From Glandiceps talaboti (Eukaryota; Hemichordata; Enteropneusta; Spengelidae), in assembly GCF_964340395.1 (NCBI RefSeq), contig NC_135570.1:18086821-18150820 (forward strand): a DNA stretch of 64,000 nucleotides, read 5' to 3'. Shown piece by piece: positions 35,701 to 46,725 of the stretch (positions within the stretch are counted from its first letter, which is position 1; every line of letters starts with the position of its first letter). Below the pieces are notes generated by a model. That model was not told the origin of the DNA. It did not search any database and was given only the letters and a program-made list of their open reading frames with translations. Position numbers and translations under genes: made by a program.

Positions 35701-35744
35701 ATGAGCGCGACAGAAACGCTGATGCTTCGACGAGATTATGTTGG
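35701..35744 (+). CDS. Candidate first coding exon, protein unidentified
   Basis: ATG at 35701 opens a short frame, MSATETLMLRRDYVG, ending GG|GTAAGT, a near-perfect splice donor, phase 2 (the last Gly codon is split). The peptide resembles the N-terminus of ETNPPL/PHYKPL-type class-III aminotransferase-fold phospho-lyases, which start with '...(D/E)TL.LR(.).(I/V)G' before the conserved PSC segment. That is a weak resemblance from few residues. No second exon encoding the continuation was found downstream in the window, so the gene would need a very long first intron, or the call is false. Confidence 0.25.
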
Positions 35745-36347
35745 GTAAGTTCAGTTATTTTATCATAATAATATATCATAGACAGCTGGATGTTGGGTCT
35801 ACATCATATGGGATATGACTGTCGTATGAGTGAGTGTGTGATCAAATTGATATTTGCGTTCGACTGCCGTCATCATAGCCTTCTTGATTTTGACGGTTTG
35901 TGTACGGACGTCTTTTGGTCGTGTAAAGCTTCATTACAACAGTTGCAAGGTTTCTGTATCTATATCGTAGACGTACATTTTGTACAAACACCAATACTGG
36001 TTGTCGCGTACGTAGTCAAGGTGGAGGGTCCAATTGACATGGGGTCCAATTGTCTAGTGCACATCGAACTTCTTGAGGTAGTGTATTCCATAGTGGTAGT
36101 GTTTTGGGATATAATGAATGTAGTTAGCACTGTTTTGTGTGTGTGTGTGTGTTTTTTTTTTATTTTGTTTTTTTTTATTTTTACGTATGACAGATATACA
36201 CAACAGACAGGAAAAAAGCCAAGATAGAGAAAGGCAATAACAGAATCCTACATCTCAAAATATTCTACAAAACCCCCCCACTTCCTAAAATGTAAGTCCC
36301 TCCAGTCTTTTGAAATAGCAATATTTTCCTCGATTGCGATTCACTTC
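35745..36347. other. No gene recognised
   Basis: Follows the candidate donor at 35745. A 145-codon plus-strand frame (35790-36227) runs into a TG microsatellite and T-rich tract and has no known domain. I regard it as chance. Confidence 0.4.
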
Positions 36348-37002
36348 GTCCCAATTTCAACTCGCCCCATTTGTCGTCCCATTTTCAACTCGCCCCCACA
36401 ACACTAGGAAATGTTTATAAATCTAAACGATACATGGACTCGAAGTACGGGGACCAAAACAATTACATGAATTTACCTACGTGGCCAGTTGAAGCATGGC
36501 AAATGTCACATTTTGTAGCAGCTAGAAAGTGGTGTGGGTTTTGGCTAAGTGTTTGCTAGATCTAGAACTTATACTAGCACAAAAACTTTCCTCAGTCATG
36601 GAATATCACTTTTCCACATTAGGACTTAATGTTTACAATCCAAATAAGAAATAATAAGGATAATATAACCAGGGAGAATATTAGTGACTGACACGCTTTA
36701 CACGTATACCACTTCCGCGAGTACGGGTTTTGGAGACGTGTCTCCTCTCCCACCTACATGTAGTTAACACAAATTTAAAGTATTGTAGTATGTGTTTACA
36801 GCGCAAGTGGTACTTTATTAATGGAATATGAGATACAAATGTACCATAGACCCTCCAAACTGAGTACTACTAGCTTCAATTTCATATATGCACAGGTAAA
36901 TTATATTGTAAAGAGTTGGGGCGAGTTGAAATTAGGGCGAGTTGAAAATTGGACGAGTTGAGTGGGACGAGTTGAAATGGGTTGAAATGGGACGAGTTGA
37001 TC
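36348..37002. repeat. Inverted pair of 'CAACTCGTCCCA' minisatellite clusters
   Basis: Left cluster (36348-36400) reads GTCCCAATTTCAACTCGCCC with repeats. Right cluster (about 36916-37002) reads GGGACGAGTTGAAATGGG with repeats, in the opposite orientation. They enclose ~520 bp with no gene. The arrangement is like the other minisatellite-armed elements here. Confidence 0.7.
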
Positions 37003-37084
37003 CGTCACCATTTTCCTCAATCTTGTATGTGTGTTTCAGATACATGTATGTCTTGAAAACTTCAATTCATGGGATTGTATTAAT

Positions 37085-37934
37085 GTATTTGAATTTGAAA
37101 ATAAAATAGCGTAGCATGAAGAATATAAAGTTATCAAGTAAAGTAACATCTTCCAAAACACCAAGTGTACAAATAAGTGCATTCAGAAGCAAATGAGAAA
37201 TGTGTTATTGAAAAATACCACTCTTTAACAGAGTCCCAAAACTGACTAATAAAGTACAATCCCCAAAAAGATGAAAGTAATCCGACTACAACCTCATCAC
37301 AAATAGAACATAATGGTGATTCTACAACCCCCAAGTAAACAATAATTTGTAGGTAAGATCTTCATAATTAATTTGTGCTGAAAAAACCTTAACTTTACAT
37401 CAATTGTAACTTTAAGAGGGAGAACAAGCAAATTAGGCAGGGATATTGTAACATCAAAAATATCATGTCAATACCGAACAATGTGTAAGGGAATATCAGA
37501 GGGTGATAAAATATTTAAAAAATAATTGTACATCTCTGTAAATTTTCTTATCGAACAAAAGAATTTATGTTTCAAAACTTGGGTCTACAAACTTGTAGCT
37601 TTGAAAAACCATCCTTAGTTACATGTAGTAGCCTTTTTCAAGATAAGGGTATAGCAGATAAAAGTTGATTGTATTCATGCATGGTTAGTACAAATATTAC
37701 CATAAATTCTAGTAAGGTCAGCAAAAGAATACAAGTTACATTCAATATCAAGAAGATCATTAATAAAAACAACACCTTTTAAAATAAAGGTCTTCCACAA
37801 AATTGGTTGTCATTATACGTATTTTGGAATTATAAAATTAACAGATCAATTCTTGACAAACATCATCCTCTGTATTGATTAAACTTAAAGATAAGGTACA
37901 TTTTGTATAATTGTACTGCAGCCATGCTGTAATA
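37085..37934 (-). pseudogene. L1/Tx1-like LINE ORF2, distal (C-terminal) part
   Basis: On the minus strand the conceptual translation (with frameshifts) contains LFKGVVFINDLLDIE, then 'KLRFFQHKLIMKILPTNY', then SPLCSICDE...FWGLYFISQFWDSV, the zf-RVT-type Cys-rich tail (C..C...(H)...FW). These motifs follow the reverse transcriptase core of L1/Tx1-clade LINEs in this order. Stops and frameshifts show it is dead. The upstream part of the same ORF lies at 40125-40790; the intervening sequence is a later insertion. Confidence 0.75.
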
Positions 37935-37974
37935 ATTCTTTCAAAAACCTGTGGCCCGCTTTTACAGTATGCCA

Positions 37975-38790
37975 ACCTTACATTTGTACTTGCCATGATC
38001 ACAACGTATGAACACGGTCCAAGATGTTGTGATCACAACAAGTACAAATGTAAGGTTGGCATTCTTTTAGAAAAGTCAAATGAACATGGTCCAAGATGTT
38101 GTGATAATGACAAGTACAAATATAAGGTTGGCATTCTTTTAGGAAAGTCGAATGAACACGGTCCAAGATGTTGTGATCACGACAAGTACAAATATAAGGT
38201 TGGCTTTCTTTTAGGAAAGTCAAATGAACACGGTCCAAGATGTTGTGATCATGACAAGTACAAATATAAGGTTGGCATTCTTTTAGGAAAGTCAAATGAA
38301 CACGGTCCAAGATGTTGTGATCATGGCAAGTACAAATGTAAGGTTGACATTCTTTTAGGAAAGTCAAATGAACATGGTCCAAGATGTTGTGATCGATCAT
38401 GACAAGTACAAATATAAGGTTGGCATTCTTTTAGGAAAGTCAAATGAACATGGTCCAAGATGTTGTGATCATGACAAGTACAAATGTAAGGTTGGCATTC
38501 TTTTAGGAAAGTCAAATGAACACGGTCCAAGATGTTGTGATCACGACAAGTACAAATATAAGGTTGGCATTCTTTTAGGAAAGTCGAATGAACACGGTCC
38601 AAGATGTTGTGATCACGACAAGTACAAATATAAGGTTGGCATTCTTTTAGGAAAGTCAAATGAATATTGTCCAAGATGTTGTGATCATGACAAGTACAAA
38701 TGTAAGGTTGGCATTCTTTTAGGAAAGTCAAATGAACATGGTCCAAGATGTTGTGATCATGGCAAGTACAAATGTAAGGTTGACATACAT
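37975..38790 (+). repeat. 72-bp tandem repeat, eleven copies
   Basis: The unit is marked by GGTCCAAGATGTTGTGATCA and 'aagtacaaatataaggttggcattcttttaggaaagtc'. Copies lie near 38014, 38086, 38158, 38231, 38303, 38374, 38450, 38522, 38594, 38667 and 38738. Since 72 is a multiple of three, both strands are open. The plus frame encodes a 24-residue repeat (NEHGPRCCDHDKYKYK plus VGILLGKS). A 4-bp insertion (GATCGATC at about 38391-38398) shifts the frame mid-array, arguing against coding. Confidence 0.95.
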
Positions 38791-38793
38791 GTA

Positions 38794-40089
38794 CAGTAAA
38801 ACGTCGATTATCCGAACGCTTACGGGGACATGCATTTAGTTCGGATATGCGGTCAGTTCGGATATGCGATCTGCATCAAGATACATGTAGGACGGGGCGG
38901 GGTCAAAAAGTCGCACTCATACAGAATGAATGTACACATACGGTGCATATCACACTTACACATGTTACATGCACTCTCAGACAAATGAAACGTACCGTAC
39001 TACATAGAAACCTTTTTAATGAATTGTATTTATTTAATACTAAAACTAAATAAAGAGTTGAATATAATAGGAAAACGACATTGTGAATTGAATATGTGTA
39101 GAAGAAATCAAAAAACATATTTACAAGAAAGATGACGTGGTGGACAGCTAATAAGAATGCACTGTTGTCATGGTTGAGTGTTCACTGACATAAATGTAAT
39201 CAAATTGTATCAATGTGTACAAATGATGTGTCCGCAATTTAGCCACTCAATTAGAAAAAAATAAAGTTCAGAAAAACGAAGTCAGGGGTTTCTGTTTCAT
39301 TGCACAGCTGTCTGCTGCTTTTCTGTCTAAGCTATGGAGCAATAACAACTGGGTAGGTTCACAATCAGGCTGCGACTCTAGCCATAACAAACACAGAGAA
39401 AACATAGCTGCCGCTTCGCCTTGCGATGGTACTGGGTCACACGGGAAATCGTTTTCTTTATCTTCAGTTTCACGATCGAGTGAGGATTCCTTCCTAGACA
39501 TCGCAGATTTATAGATAGGTCGAAGCTGAAACAGTTTTACACCTTTGAAAATCTTTATTGGAAAAAGAACGAAACTCCTTTCACTTCTGACCGACAATCA
39601 TCTTTTCGGTATCACAGTCAATGGTCAAAGTAGCAATGCCGCAACTACGGTTGCGTTACATCTCATGCAGACAAGTTGTTTGAAAGTCGCCACTATAGTC
39701 AGAGTGTGACATGCCGTTCGCACCATTTCACAATCATTTCAAATCTTTTATGAATCATACAAAAGACAAAAGACAACGGGGCGGTCAATAGGAGAACAAC
39801 TTTATTGAGATGTTATTGAAGGTGTGATCGTTCCAACACACTCGATGTAGTCATCTTTTGTTTTACCGTACGTCAATAACATCACGTCATTCAAGTGGTG
39901 GACAGTGATTGTTTACAAACAATACGTACTGTAGCTCCAAGACAAACCGCGCTCATTCACATGTCGATTGTCATTCACCAAACTTCACATTTTTACCAAA
40001 ACATTACTTTGACATCAGAACAATATATTTTTTCGGGGGATGACCGATCAATTCGGATATTCGACGTTCGGATAATCGACGTTTTACTG
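38794..40089. mobile_element. 1.3 kb pogo/Tigger-type DNA transposon, decayed
   Basis: Perfect 25-bp terminal inverted repeats begin CAGTAAAACGTCGATTATCC (left end at 38794) and close with the reverse complement at 40089. A TA dinucleotide lies directly outside each end (38792-38793 and 40090-40091). CAGT...ACTG ends, 'TTCGGATA(T/A)' sub-terminal repeats and a TA duplication are hallmarks of pogo/Tigger elements of the Tc1/mariner superfamily. A short minus-strand remnant at 39268-39597 could be the transposase C-terminus. Autonomous members are usually over 2 kb, so this copy is internally deleted. It inserted into the right arm of the 72-bp-repeat element, so it is the youngest layer. Confidence 0.88.
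39268..39597 (-). pseudogene. Probable Tigger/pogo transposase C-terminal remnant
   Basis: A 109-codon frame inside the pogo-type element. The segment EAAAMFSLCLLWLESQPDCE then PTQLLLLHSLDRKAA resembles the tail of Tigger/CENP-B-like transposases, where an acidic stretch is followed by 'EA...L..L..(F/Y)LE......LL.L..L...' helices. The DNA-binding (HTH_Tnp_Tc5) and DDE regions are absent. The first Met need not be the true start. Support is the location plus moderate sequence resemblance. Confidence 0.5.
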
Positions 40090-40124
40090 TACTGTAAAAG
40101 CAGGCCACAGGTTTTTGAAAGAAT

Positions 40125-40790
40125 ATGGTTATACCATTTAGTGCAAAACACATTACCATTCCGTATAATTCTCAAGCCCCAGCTCACTTTAACAACTTGT
40201 CAAAAGCTTCAAGATTTGTCAAATTAAGACCACCTTTATCATATGACTTGCAAATAACCTGCCTTTTTATCTTGTCCGACTTTCCATCCCAGAGAAACTT
40301 ATTAACGAATTATACTTTTTAAAGAAAATCGAGCTGGGAGATCTCCCATAACAAGATAAGTGAACTGTGACACAACTAATGATTTTACCAGAGATATCTC
40401 CCATACAGGGTAAGACCCTGTCCCCGCAATGGCTGCAGTATCTTCCTCGCCTTTTCAATTCAAGGTTTAAAATTCACATCGAGTAATTGAGATAAATCAA
40501 CAGGAATATGTATACCCAAAACGTCAACTGCACCATCAGTCCACTCTAATGGATAAATAGTGTCAATATGAAATTGAGTATATTTCAAAGAGCCAATATG
40601 CAACATTTCACATTTCTCATAATTAGGTATAAGCCCAGATATAACAGAAAACTTACTTAAAGTATCAACTAACTTTTTGAAATGAAAGACTCAGAATTGG
40701 GCTGAACTTGAAAATTAGTATTGTCTGCATATTGAGATATTTTATTCTCAATCGGCCCTGTTGTCAATCCCATAATAATGTGACATCTAA
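40125..40790 (-). pseudogene. L1/Tx1-like LINE ORF2, reverse transcriptase part
   Basis: The minus-strand translation contains ISQYADNTNFQVQ, a damaged form of the RT catalytic YADD box (about 40719-40735; the second Asp is now Asn). It is followed by LSKFSVISGLIPNYEKCEML, WTDGAVDVLGIHIP, and after frameshifts FLWDGKSDKIKRQVI (about 40262-40300) and YDKGGLNLTNLEAF. The order and spacing match the RT palm and thumb and connecting region of L1/Tx1-clade LINEs. The copy is 5'-truncated near 40790 and non-functional. It continues at 37934-37085 beyond the inserted element. Confidence 0.8.
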
Positions 40791-41187
40791 CTCTTAAATA
40801 AAATAAAATAAAATTTACTCAGTCATGAATTTATTTCTTTTTTTTGCTCAAAAGCCAGGGTTTAGTACACATAATTCACCGAGCTATGGTGCATGCTCGT
40901 AATAGCGTGGCGGACGTGGGTCTAAGTTTATCTGCTCTCTGCATAGAGTCCAGGCATACACCGTTTACTTATCGTGGTTTGCAACCCTGCCGTATCATAA
41001 TCACAATTTAGACTATTAAAAGTACAAACATATATTCACAGTTATAATTTGATTGGCTGAATTTTATTTCTCCGGGTTGATTGCTCGAAAGTTAGAGCGT
41101 AATTACGAAGGTGTTTACACTACTGTACAAAACACGCAGTCTGTGTGATGATGGCGTCCGGGGATGGCTTATGCCCCATGTACGTCA
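40791..41187. other. No gene recognised
   Basis: A short stretch between the truncated LINE end and the next dispersed repeat. It contains an (AAATA)n-like tract at 40796-40816, which may be a remnant of an insertion junction. Confidence 0.4.
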
Positions 41188-41800
41188 CTTTTTAGCACAA
41201 CTGAACTGAGGTTCAGTAGTGCTATAGGGATCGCCCGGCGTCTGTCTGTCTGTCTGTCTGTGTGTGTGTGTGTGTATGTGTGTATGTGTGTAAACAACTT
41301 AAAGTCAAAAACCGCTGAACCGATTGCCACGATATTTGGTGGGTCCATTACCTTGGGTGTCTAGTTGGGAAATTGTTGTGATCAAAATGATCACATCACA
41401 GGTGTGTGATTTGGGTCAAAAAATGTGATTTTTGGTCAAAAAACTTAAACTCAGAAACTACTGGGCAGATTGGTGCGAAATTTGGTGGGAACATTCTTAA
41501 GGGGGTGTAAAGTAGGATTTGTTCATGACAGGATGATTCCATCAGTGATATGCAAATTAGGGCTAAAAATGTGTCTCTTTGGTTGAAAATCTATAATTCC
41601 AAAACCACTGAGCAGATTGGGCTGAAATTTAATGGAAATGCATTTAGGGATGTATGGACGAAGATATGTTACGCATACCATGATTCCATGAGTGATATGG
41701 AATTAAGGTGTAAAAATGTGAATTTTGGTCAAAAACTTATATCTCAAAAAGTACTAAGTGAATGAGTTTGAAACTTGGTGAGATGTTTCTAGAAGTGTTA
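41188..41800 (+). repeat. Dispersed 'GCACAACTGAAC...GTTCAGTAGTGC' repeat, copy 2
   Basis: Collinear and highly similar to 10245-10790: the same TTTTTAGCACAACTGAACTG head with its small hairpin, CTGT/TG microsatellite and 'ggtcaaaaa' modules. Here the downstream 110-bp tandem arms are missing, so this is a solitary half. Confidence 0.85.
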
Positions 41801-43200
41801 TTCTATATCATTGCTTTTCCTCAAAAATCTTCAACTCTGAAATTACCCAGTAGATTGAGCTTAACTTTGTTGAGAATGTGTAGATTTGTCCTCATTAATA
41901 GCTGACACAGTGAGAACAGTACATTGTTAATTAACTATAATGTTTACTTTACTATTTCCTCTGGTGGTAAAGCCTGCAGCATGGCCAGTTTGGTTTATGA
42001 CTGGATTATGTAATATATTGTAAGACAGCTGTTTCATCACCTACCCATATAAACTGAATGTAGCTTGTGTTTAAAATATTACAATAAGACAACCAAGAAA
42101 GTTAAACATGTTACATTGGTATGACTTGGTTCCAAATTGATTTTAAAAAATAAAGAAGTACAAAACCTTGTAGACACATCCCTTTAAAGTTTGATTAGGA
42201 TGTTGCTATACTTGTCTTGTACACTTCCAACATAGGATGGCTGGATTATGATGATGGAAATTAGGTATGAAAATTTTGTTTTGGTTACAACTTTAAATCT
42301 TCAAAAAATTATATATCTATCATTGCCCTGAACATGAAGTTGTGCGGCAACGCAAGATTTGCGCTATTTTTGTGTGAGATTTTATAGGATCAACTTTGAA
42401 GGGGTCAGTTTCTTTGTACAGTTGTGATGGTTTGTTTGCAAATGTCTGGGTTTTCCTGACAAGTTTGGCAAAACGTACATGTATTACAACTTTTGTCGTC
42501 ATACTGCACTGTTGAACCATGATTAACAAGTTGTTTTTCAATGTTCTTGTTGCATATTTCTGTCAAATTTCTGATCCTTTGTGAAATCCAAGTGAAGTCA
42601 TCATTCAAGGTTTTTCTTTTTCGGCAATGCCTCAAAAATAACCATTAAAAATAGAATAGAATTGTCAATTGACTGAAACCAAGCATGTCAACTTTATATT
42701 TATTATTATAAATTGGATATTGTTCAACTAAAAGTGGTGTATGTCTGAATAAACGGATTCATAGGCAAGATTTAATGTTTCACATTAGTTGGACCTAGGA
42801 CCACTAATTCTTTCAGCAGGACCACTGGATTTTTTAAGACACTGGTCTGGGGACCACCAGTTCACAGAATGATTTGTTCACCCTGAAATACCATATAATA
42901 TTGCAACTAGTGACTACCATATTCAGACTCTGATTTGTATTAATTATTTCTTATCAAAGGAAAAACACATGATGATTAGTTACAATGATTGTACAATGTA
43001 GATCCACTAATTCATAGTCACATGCACACTTTCATGAAAATACTTATACCTAATGGGCTGTGTCATCTCAATACGTCTTTGAAGAGTGTTCATTCCACCT
43101 TTCAATTTTGTACATTTCATTATTCATTACACAGATAGTGACACAAACCATCGTTTGTTTCATCCATCATAAATTCCATTCATTCATCCATTCATTTAAG
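41801..43200. other. No gene recognised; one unidentified Cys-rich frame
   Basis: A minus-strand frame at 42405-42635 (76 codons) has a moderately protein-like make-up with a CNTCTFCQTC cluster that could bind a metal. I know no family for it and there is no splice evidence. The rest is AT-rich without recognisable features. Confidence 0.35.
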
Positions 43201-43207
43201 CTCTCTT

Positions 43208-43241
43208 CCCCCCCCCCCCCCCAAAAAAAAAAAAAAATATC

Positions 43242-43268
<27 letters not shown>
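43208..43268. repeat. Poly-C then poly-A tract
   Basis: A run of about 15 C is followed by two long A runs. It could be a retrotransposed poly(A) tail, but no coding sequence precedes it. Confidence 0.8.
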
Positions 43269-43272
<4 letters not shown>

Positions 43273-43680
43273 GTTACCATACAGTACAGATCAAGCATAA
43301 TGAATGGGACATTGTGCATGAACTATGCATCATGCAGGCAAAGTTCATGAATGTTCTTGGGTATTTGTGTATGTAAACAGCATTCAATTTGCACCTTTGA
43401 GGTGTCCACAGAGCATCTCATTAACGGTGTATCAAGTTAACAATGCATCTCATTATAAACATTGCATCTATTGGTATCTAAATAGCAGAGTACATGATTA
43501 TTACTAAGTCACAGTGCATGTATACAGGGGTGAAGTACATTTATAGGGCAAAAATATTAAAAAAGTATTAAAGTTGTTAAACTGTTTCGGTGCTTACCAA
43601 AAAGTATGTAAACTTTCTGATGCATAATAGCAATGTTATGAGGGTTTGAATTTTGTTAAATTTGCCATGGAAATGGGTGA

Positions 43681-43880
43681 ACATGTACATGTACATGTAC
43701 ATATCCGAGGTATGTACAAGGTACAAAATATGCATGATGAGAGTGAAAGTTGCGAGTAGCAAGTGGCGAAATACACCACTTGCGAGTGGTGAAAAGTGAC
43801 GCTTGCAAGTGGTGACAATGTATCACTTGCGAGTAGTGAAAAGTGACGCTTGCGAGTGGTGACAATGTATCACTTGCGAG
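43681..43880 (+). repeat. 'CACTTGCGAGTGGTGAAAAG' minisatellite, forward cluster
   Basis: Four to five units of about 35 bp follow (CATGTA)n and 'ggtacaaaatatgcatgatg'. An inverted cluster with the same flank lies at 51290-51470. Confidence 0.85.
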
Positions 43881-43951
43881 TATAAAACCATGTCTAGTAT
43901 TCTGTGGCTCTCACAGCTCTCATATCAACCTCCTTCCAAACACAACAACAA
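43881..43951 (+). promoter_or_regulatory. TATA-box promoter-like segment next to the minisatellite
   Basis: TATAAAA at 43881-43887 is followed ~28-33 bp later by a TCTCACAGCT initiator-like stretch, and at 43951 by an ATG in a good context (CAACAACAATGG). The frame stops after 12 codons (MAFLQDSTDQSP). The layout is that of a core promoter, but with no continuing ORF and no donor in frame it may be a pseudogene promoter or chance. Confidence 0.2.
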
Positions 43952-44225
43952 TGGCTTTCCTCCAAGACTCGACCGATCAGTCGCCCTAAACTCATAGTTT
44001 ATTTTGAACCATGACACGGCACCTTTGTTTTGCGTATCTCACATGCAATGGAAATTGATTTATTTTTATTGTTAGTATATCGTGGTTTAAACTAAAGAAA
44101 GACTATCATGGCGATGTTACCGAGTAACTTGGGATCGAGTTCAGGTTGCGATACGCTAGGCTGGCTATCAGGAGAAACCGCCCACACATCGAGAGCGACC
44201 CCACACGGGAATACTCAGTGAACTG

Positions 44226-44353
44226 TACATGTACAAGTTTTGCCCCTAAACACAACCAATTTCACGTTAATTGTCAATATTTTGCAAATGTTTATGGAAG
44301 GAACTTTAGCAAATGCCAACACAGTGTGTTTAGAGGCAAAACTTGTACATGTA
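44226..44353. repeat. Hairpin with 29-bp arms
   Basis: The left arm (44226-44254, TACATGTACAAGTTTTGCCC...) pairs with the right arm (44325-44353) with one or two mismatches and a 70-nt loop. Confidence 0.8.
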
Positions 44354-44628
44354 GGCTGTACCATGTACGCTCGCTCGCAGGGGTCGTCTTTTAATTTTTA
44401 GCTCTGTGACGTACGTAGAGTACACGGAGGAGAGTGACATCGATACCGATCTTTCAAGAATATCGTCAATCCCTATAATAACATCGTTTTGTATTAGGAC
44501 CATTATATATAAGAATAAAACAATTCAGGAAAGGAGTACTAGCTTACAAGTGGCTGTGGCATGACACGTAGACGGCGAGCACAATCAAATTATCTGCGTC
44601 GGCTTCACTCAATGGTTTATCAAAGTTT

Positions 44629-46195
44629 ATGCGCCATACTTGTCGGTGGAAATACAGTTACAAGTATAGCTGATTATGCCTTGAAATGAATGCACTGTGA
44701 ACTTGTAAAAGGGTTGAATATAAAGCCCAAGTGTATAAAAAGGGTATTATATCGAAATTGATTGATCAAAGTTTTACCCATGAGTTCGTGTAAGCATGGA
44801 AGTATAACCCCACAAGGTTTTTAAACAAATATTCGTGGTCTTGTAACAAAACGGAGAGTTAACTTTATTTTCATCATATTCTTAAAGTCATTGTCTGTCT
44901 TGTCTCACGAGTCACATCAAATAAAACAAACTCGCACATGTACGCATCTCTGTGCTCGGCTGTAACACCGACTGTGAGCTGTTAATTGGTGGTGTGATGA
45001 TTGATAATATCAATTGTACACCGGCGTGGGCGTTACTTGTCAAGCGACAGTGATTAATCGGGCGATCAGCCAATCAGGTGTCCGCAAACTTCCCGCTTCA
45101 AAATCCAGGGAGCTGAGAATATGAGAAATACCATCCAGGTAATGAAAAGTCCATACCCAGAGTATATTAAACAGACATGGTAATGAAAAGTCAACATGCG
45201 CCATACTTGTCGGTGGAAATACAGTTACAAGTATAGCTGATTATGCCTTGAAATGAATGCACTGTGAACTTGTAAAAGGGTTGAATATAAAGCCCAAGTG
45301 TATAAAAAGGGTATTATATCGAAATTGATTGATCGATTGCCGTGTCGTAAATGCGGAAGTAAATAACACATGAACCCTCGTTATACACGAGACTTGAAAT
45401 AAACGTAAAATGCGGGATATGGCATCAACCATTTTCCGATGAACTCGTATGTTTATAATGCTTTAATCACTGATTAGGACTCCCTGTAATCTAGCGATTT
45501 GGCTATTTACGTTTTCTTTGGGTTCTTTCATTAACAAATACTCAAACAGTCACAGTAACTTTCATGCAACCGAAACGTTAATTATTCCATCGACAGAAGA
45601 CCCTTTTACTCTCTATGGTTATTCAGACAAGAAGCTTGGATTTAAAAAAATTAATTAAAAAAATGAATAATTATATCGACGCTGACAACACGGAACTTCG
45701 ACTGAAAATTAACTGCGGTCGTACGTGATCAAATAGGTCACTTGAGGTCATTGGCGTTCCGACAAGTTTTACCCATGAGTTCATGTAAGCATGGAAGTAT
45801 AACCCCACAAGGTTTTTAGACAAATATTCGTGGTCTTGTAACAAAACGGAGAGTTTATTTTCGTCATATTCTTAAAGTCATTGTCTGTCTCGTCTCACGA
45901 GTCACATCAAATAAAATCGTCGAACAAACTCGCACATGTATGCATCTCTGTGCTCGGCTGTAACACCGACTGTGAGCTGTTAATTGGTGGTGTGATGATT
46001 GATAATATCAATTGTACACCGGCGTGGGCGTTACTTGTCAAGCGACAGTGATTAATCGGGCGATCAGCCAATCAGGTGTCCGCAAACTTCCCGCTTCAAA
46101 ATCCAGGGAGCTGAGAATATGAGAAATACCATCCAGGTAATGAAAAGTCCATACCCAGAGTATATTAGACAGACATGGTAATGAAAAGTCAACAT
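44629..46195 (+). repeat. Segmental tandem duplication with internal 429-bp indel (A-B / A'-C-B')
   Basis: Block A (44629-44767) is repeated at 45196-45334. Block B (44769-45195) is repeated at 45764-46195. In the second copy, 429 bp (C, 45335-45763) separate A' from B'. In the first copy A and B abut. Identity is very high, with only scattered substitutions and small indels. C is either an insertion in copy 2 or a deletion in copy 1. No gene was recognised in any block. B contains TTGATATTATCAA, a small palindrome. Confidence 0.9.
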
Positions 46196-46725
46196 CCAGA
46201 GTGTATTAGACAGACATTTACTCCAACAGGAAGATGTTTGTATCGAATTATCGAGTTTGTTATCAACCAGAAAGAGCTGTCAAAATGAATGATTGATGAT
46301 GGCGAAAGCCCAACCAAATAAATGTCAATAGCTTGGTTAGTGTGTGTGAACCTTTCAGTAGCTAAGCATGCCTTGTAGAAAGTGACATTTCGCTCAGTTT
46401 ACATTTAAGAACATGGAGAGTACAGAGAGTATCCAACTTCATTGATGTATGTCTTCTAACTCCAATGTAAAAAATATCCTCTGAGAAAATGCACAGTACA
46501 GCAGACACTGTATTTGAGAACTTGTAGTGTGAAGTGAGTGTCTAATTTTGTTAGGGGGTGTATGTGTATTAGCTAGAGTGTATAAATAGCCCGGAAGATA
46601 TGCAGACATGCACGATGGCGCAGACACTGTTATTATTATTATTGTTGCGGTGGTATGATAGCAGTGTATGAGTTATCTCCAGAGTACATTGGAATTCGAA
46701 CTCAATACACAACAAAGGAAATTAG

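Larger units (their letters stand above)
37935..40124. mobile_element. Fold-back element with 72-bp tandem repeats, inserted in a LINE and itself split by pogo
   Basis: ATTCTTTCAAAAACCTGTGG at the left (from 37935) is mirrored by CCACAGGTTTTTGAAAGAAT at the right (to 40124). The mirror continues inward (33 of 34 bp, then the reverse complement of the array unit at 37973-38006). Excluding the pogo insertion, the element is about 0.9 kb: a ~70 bp inverted arm, eleven 72-bp repeats and the second arm. It interrupts a minus-strand LINE ORF whose motifs continue on both sides. The LINE also has 'ILSKTCGLLL' encoded by this arm, so the exact boundary is uncertain. Confidence 0.65.

Noticed and set aside
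35790-36227. 145-codon frame as a membrane protein
   Set aside because: Its hydrophobic end is encoded by a TG microsatellite and T-rich tract; no domain and no promoter or splice support.
37911-38799. Frames of 133-163 codons on both strands as Cys-rich repeat proteins
   Set aside because: The 72-bp unit is a multiple of three, so openness is automatic. A 4-bp insertion breaks the frame and the array belongs to a mobile element.
46581-46664. TATAAATA followed by ATG and a Leu-rich 16-codon frame like a signal peptide
   Set aside because: The leucines come from a (TTA)n run and the frame ends at once; no donor site supports continuation.
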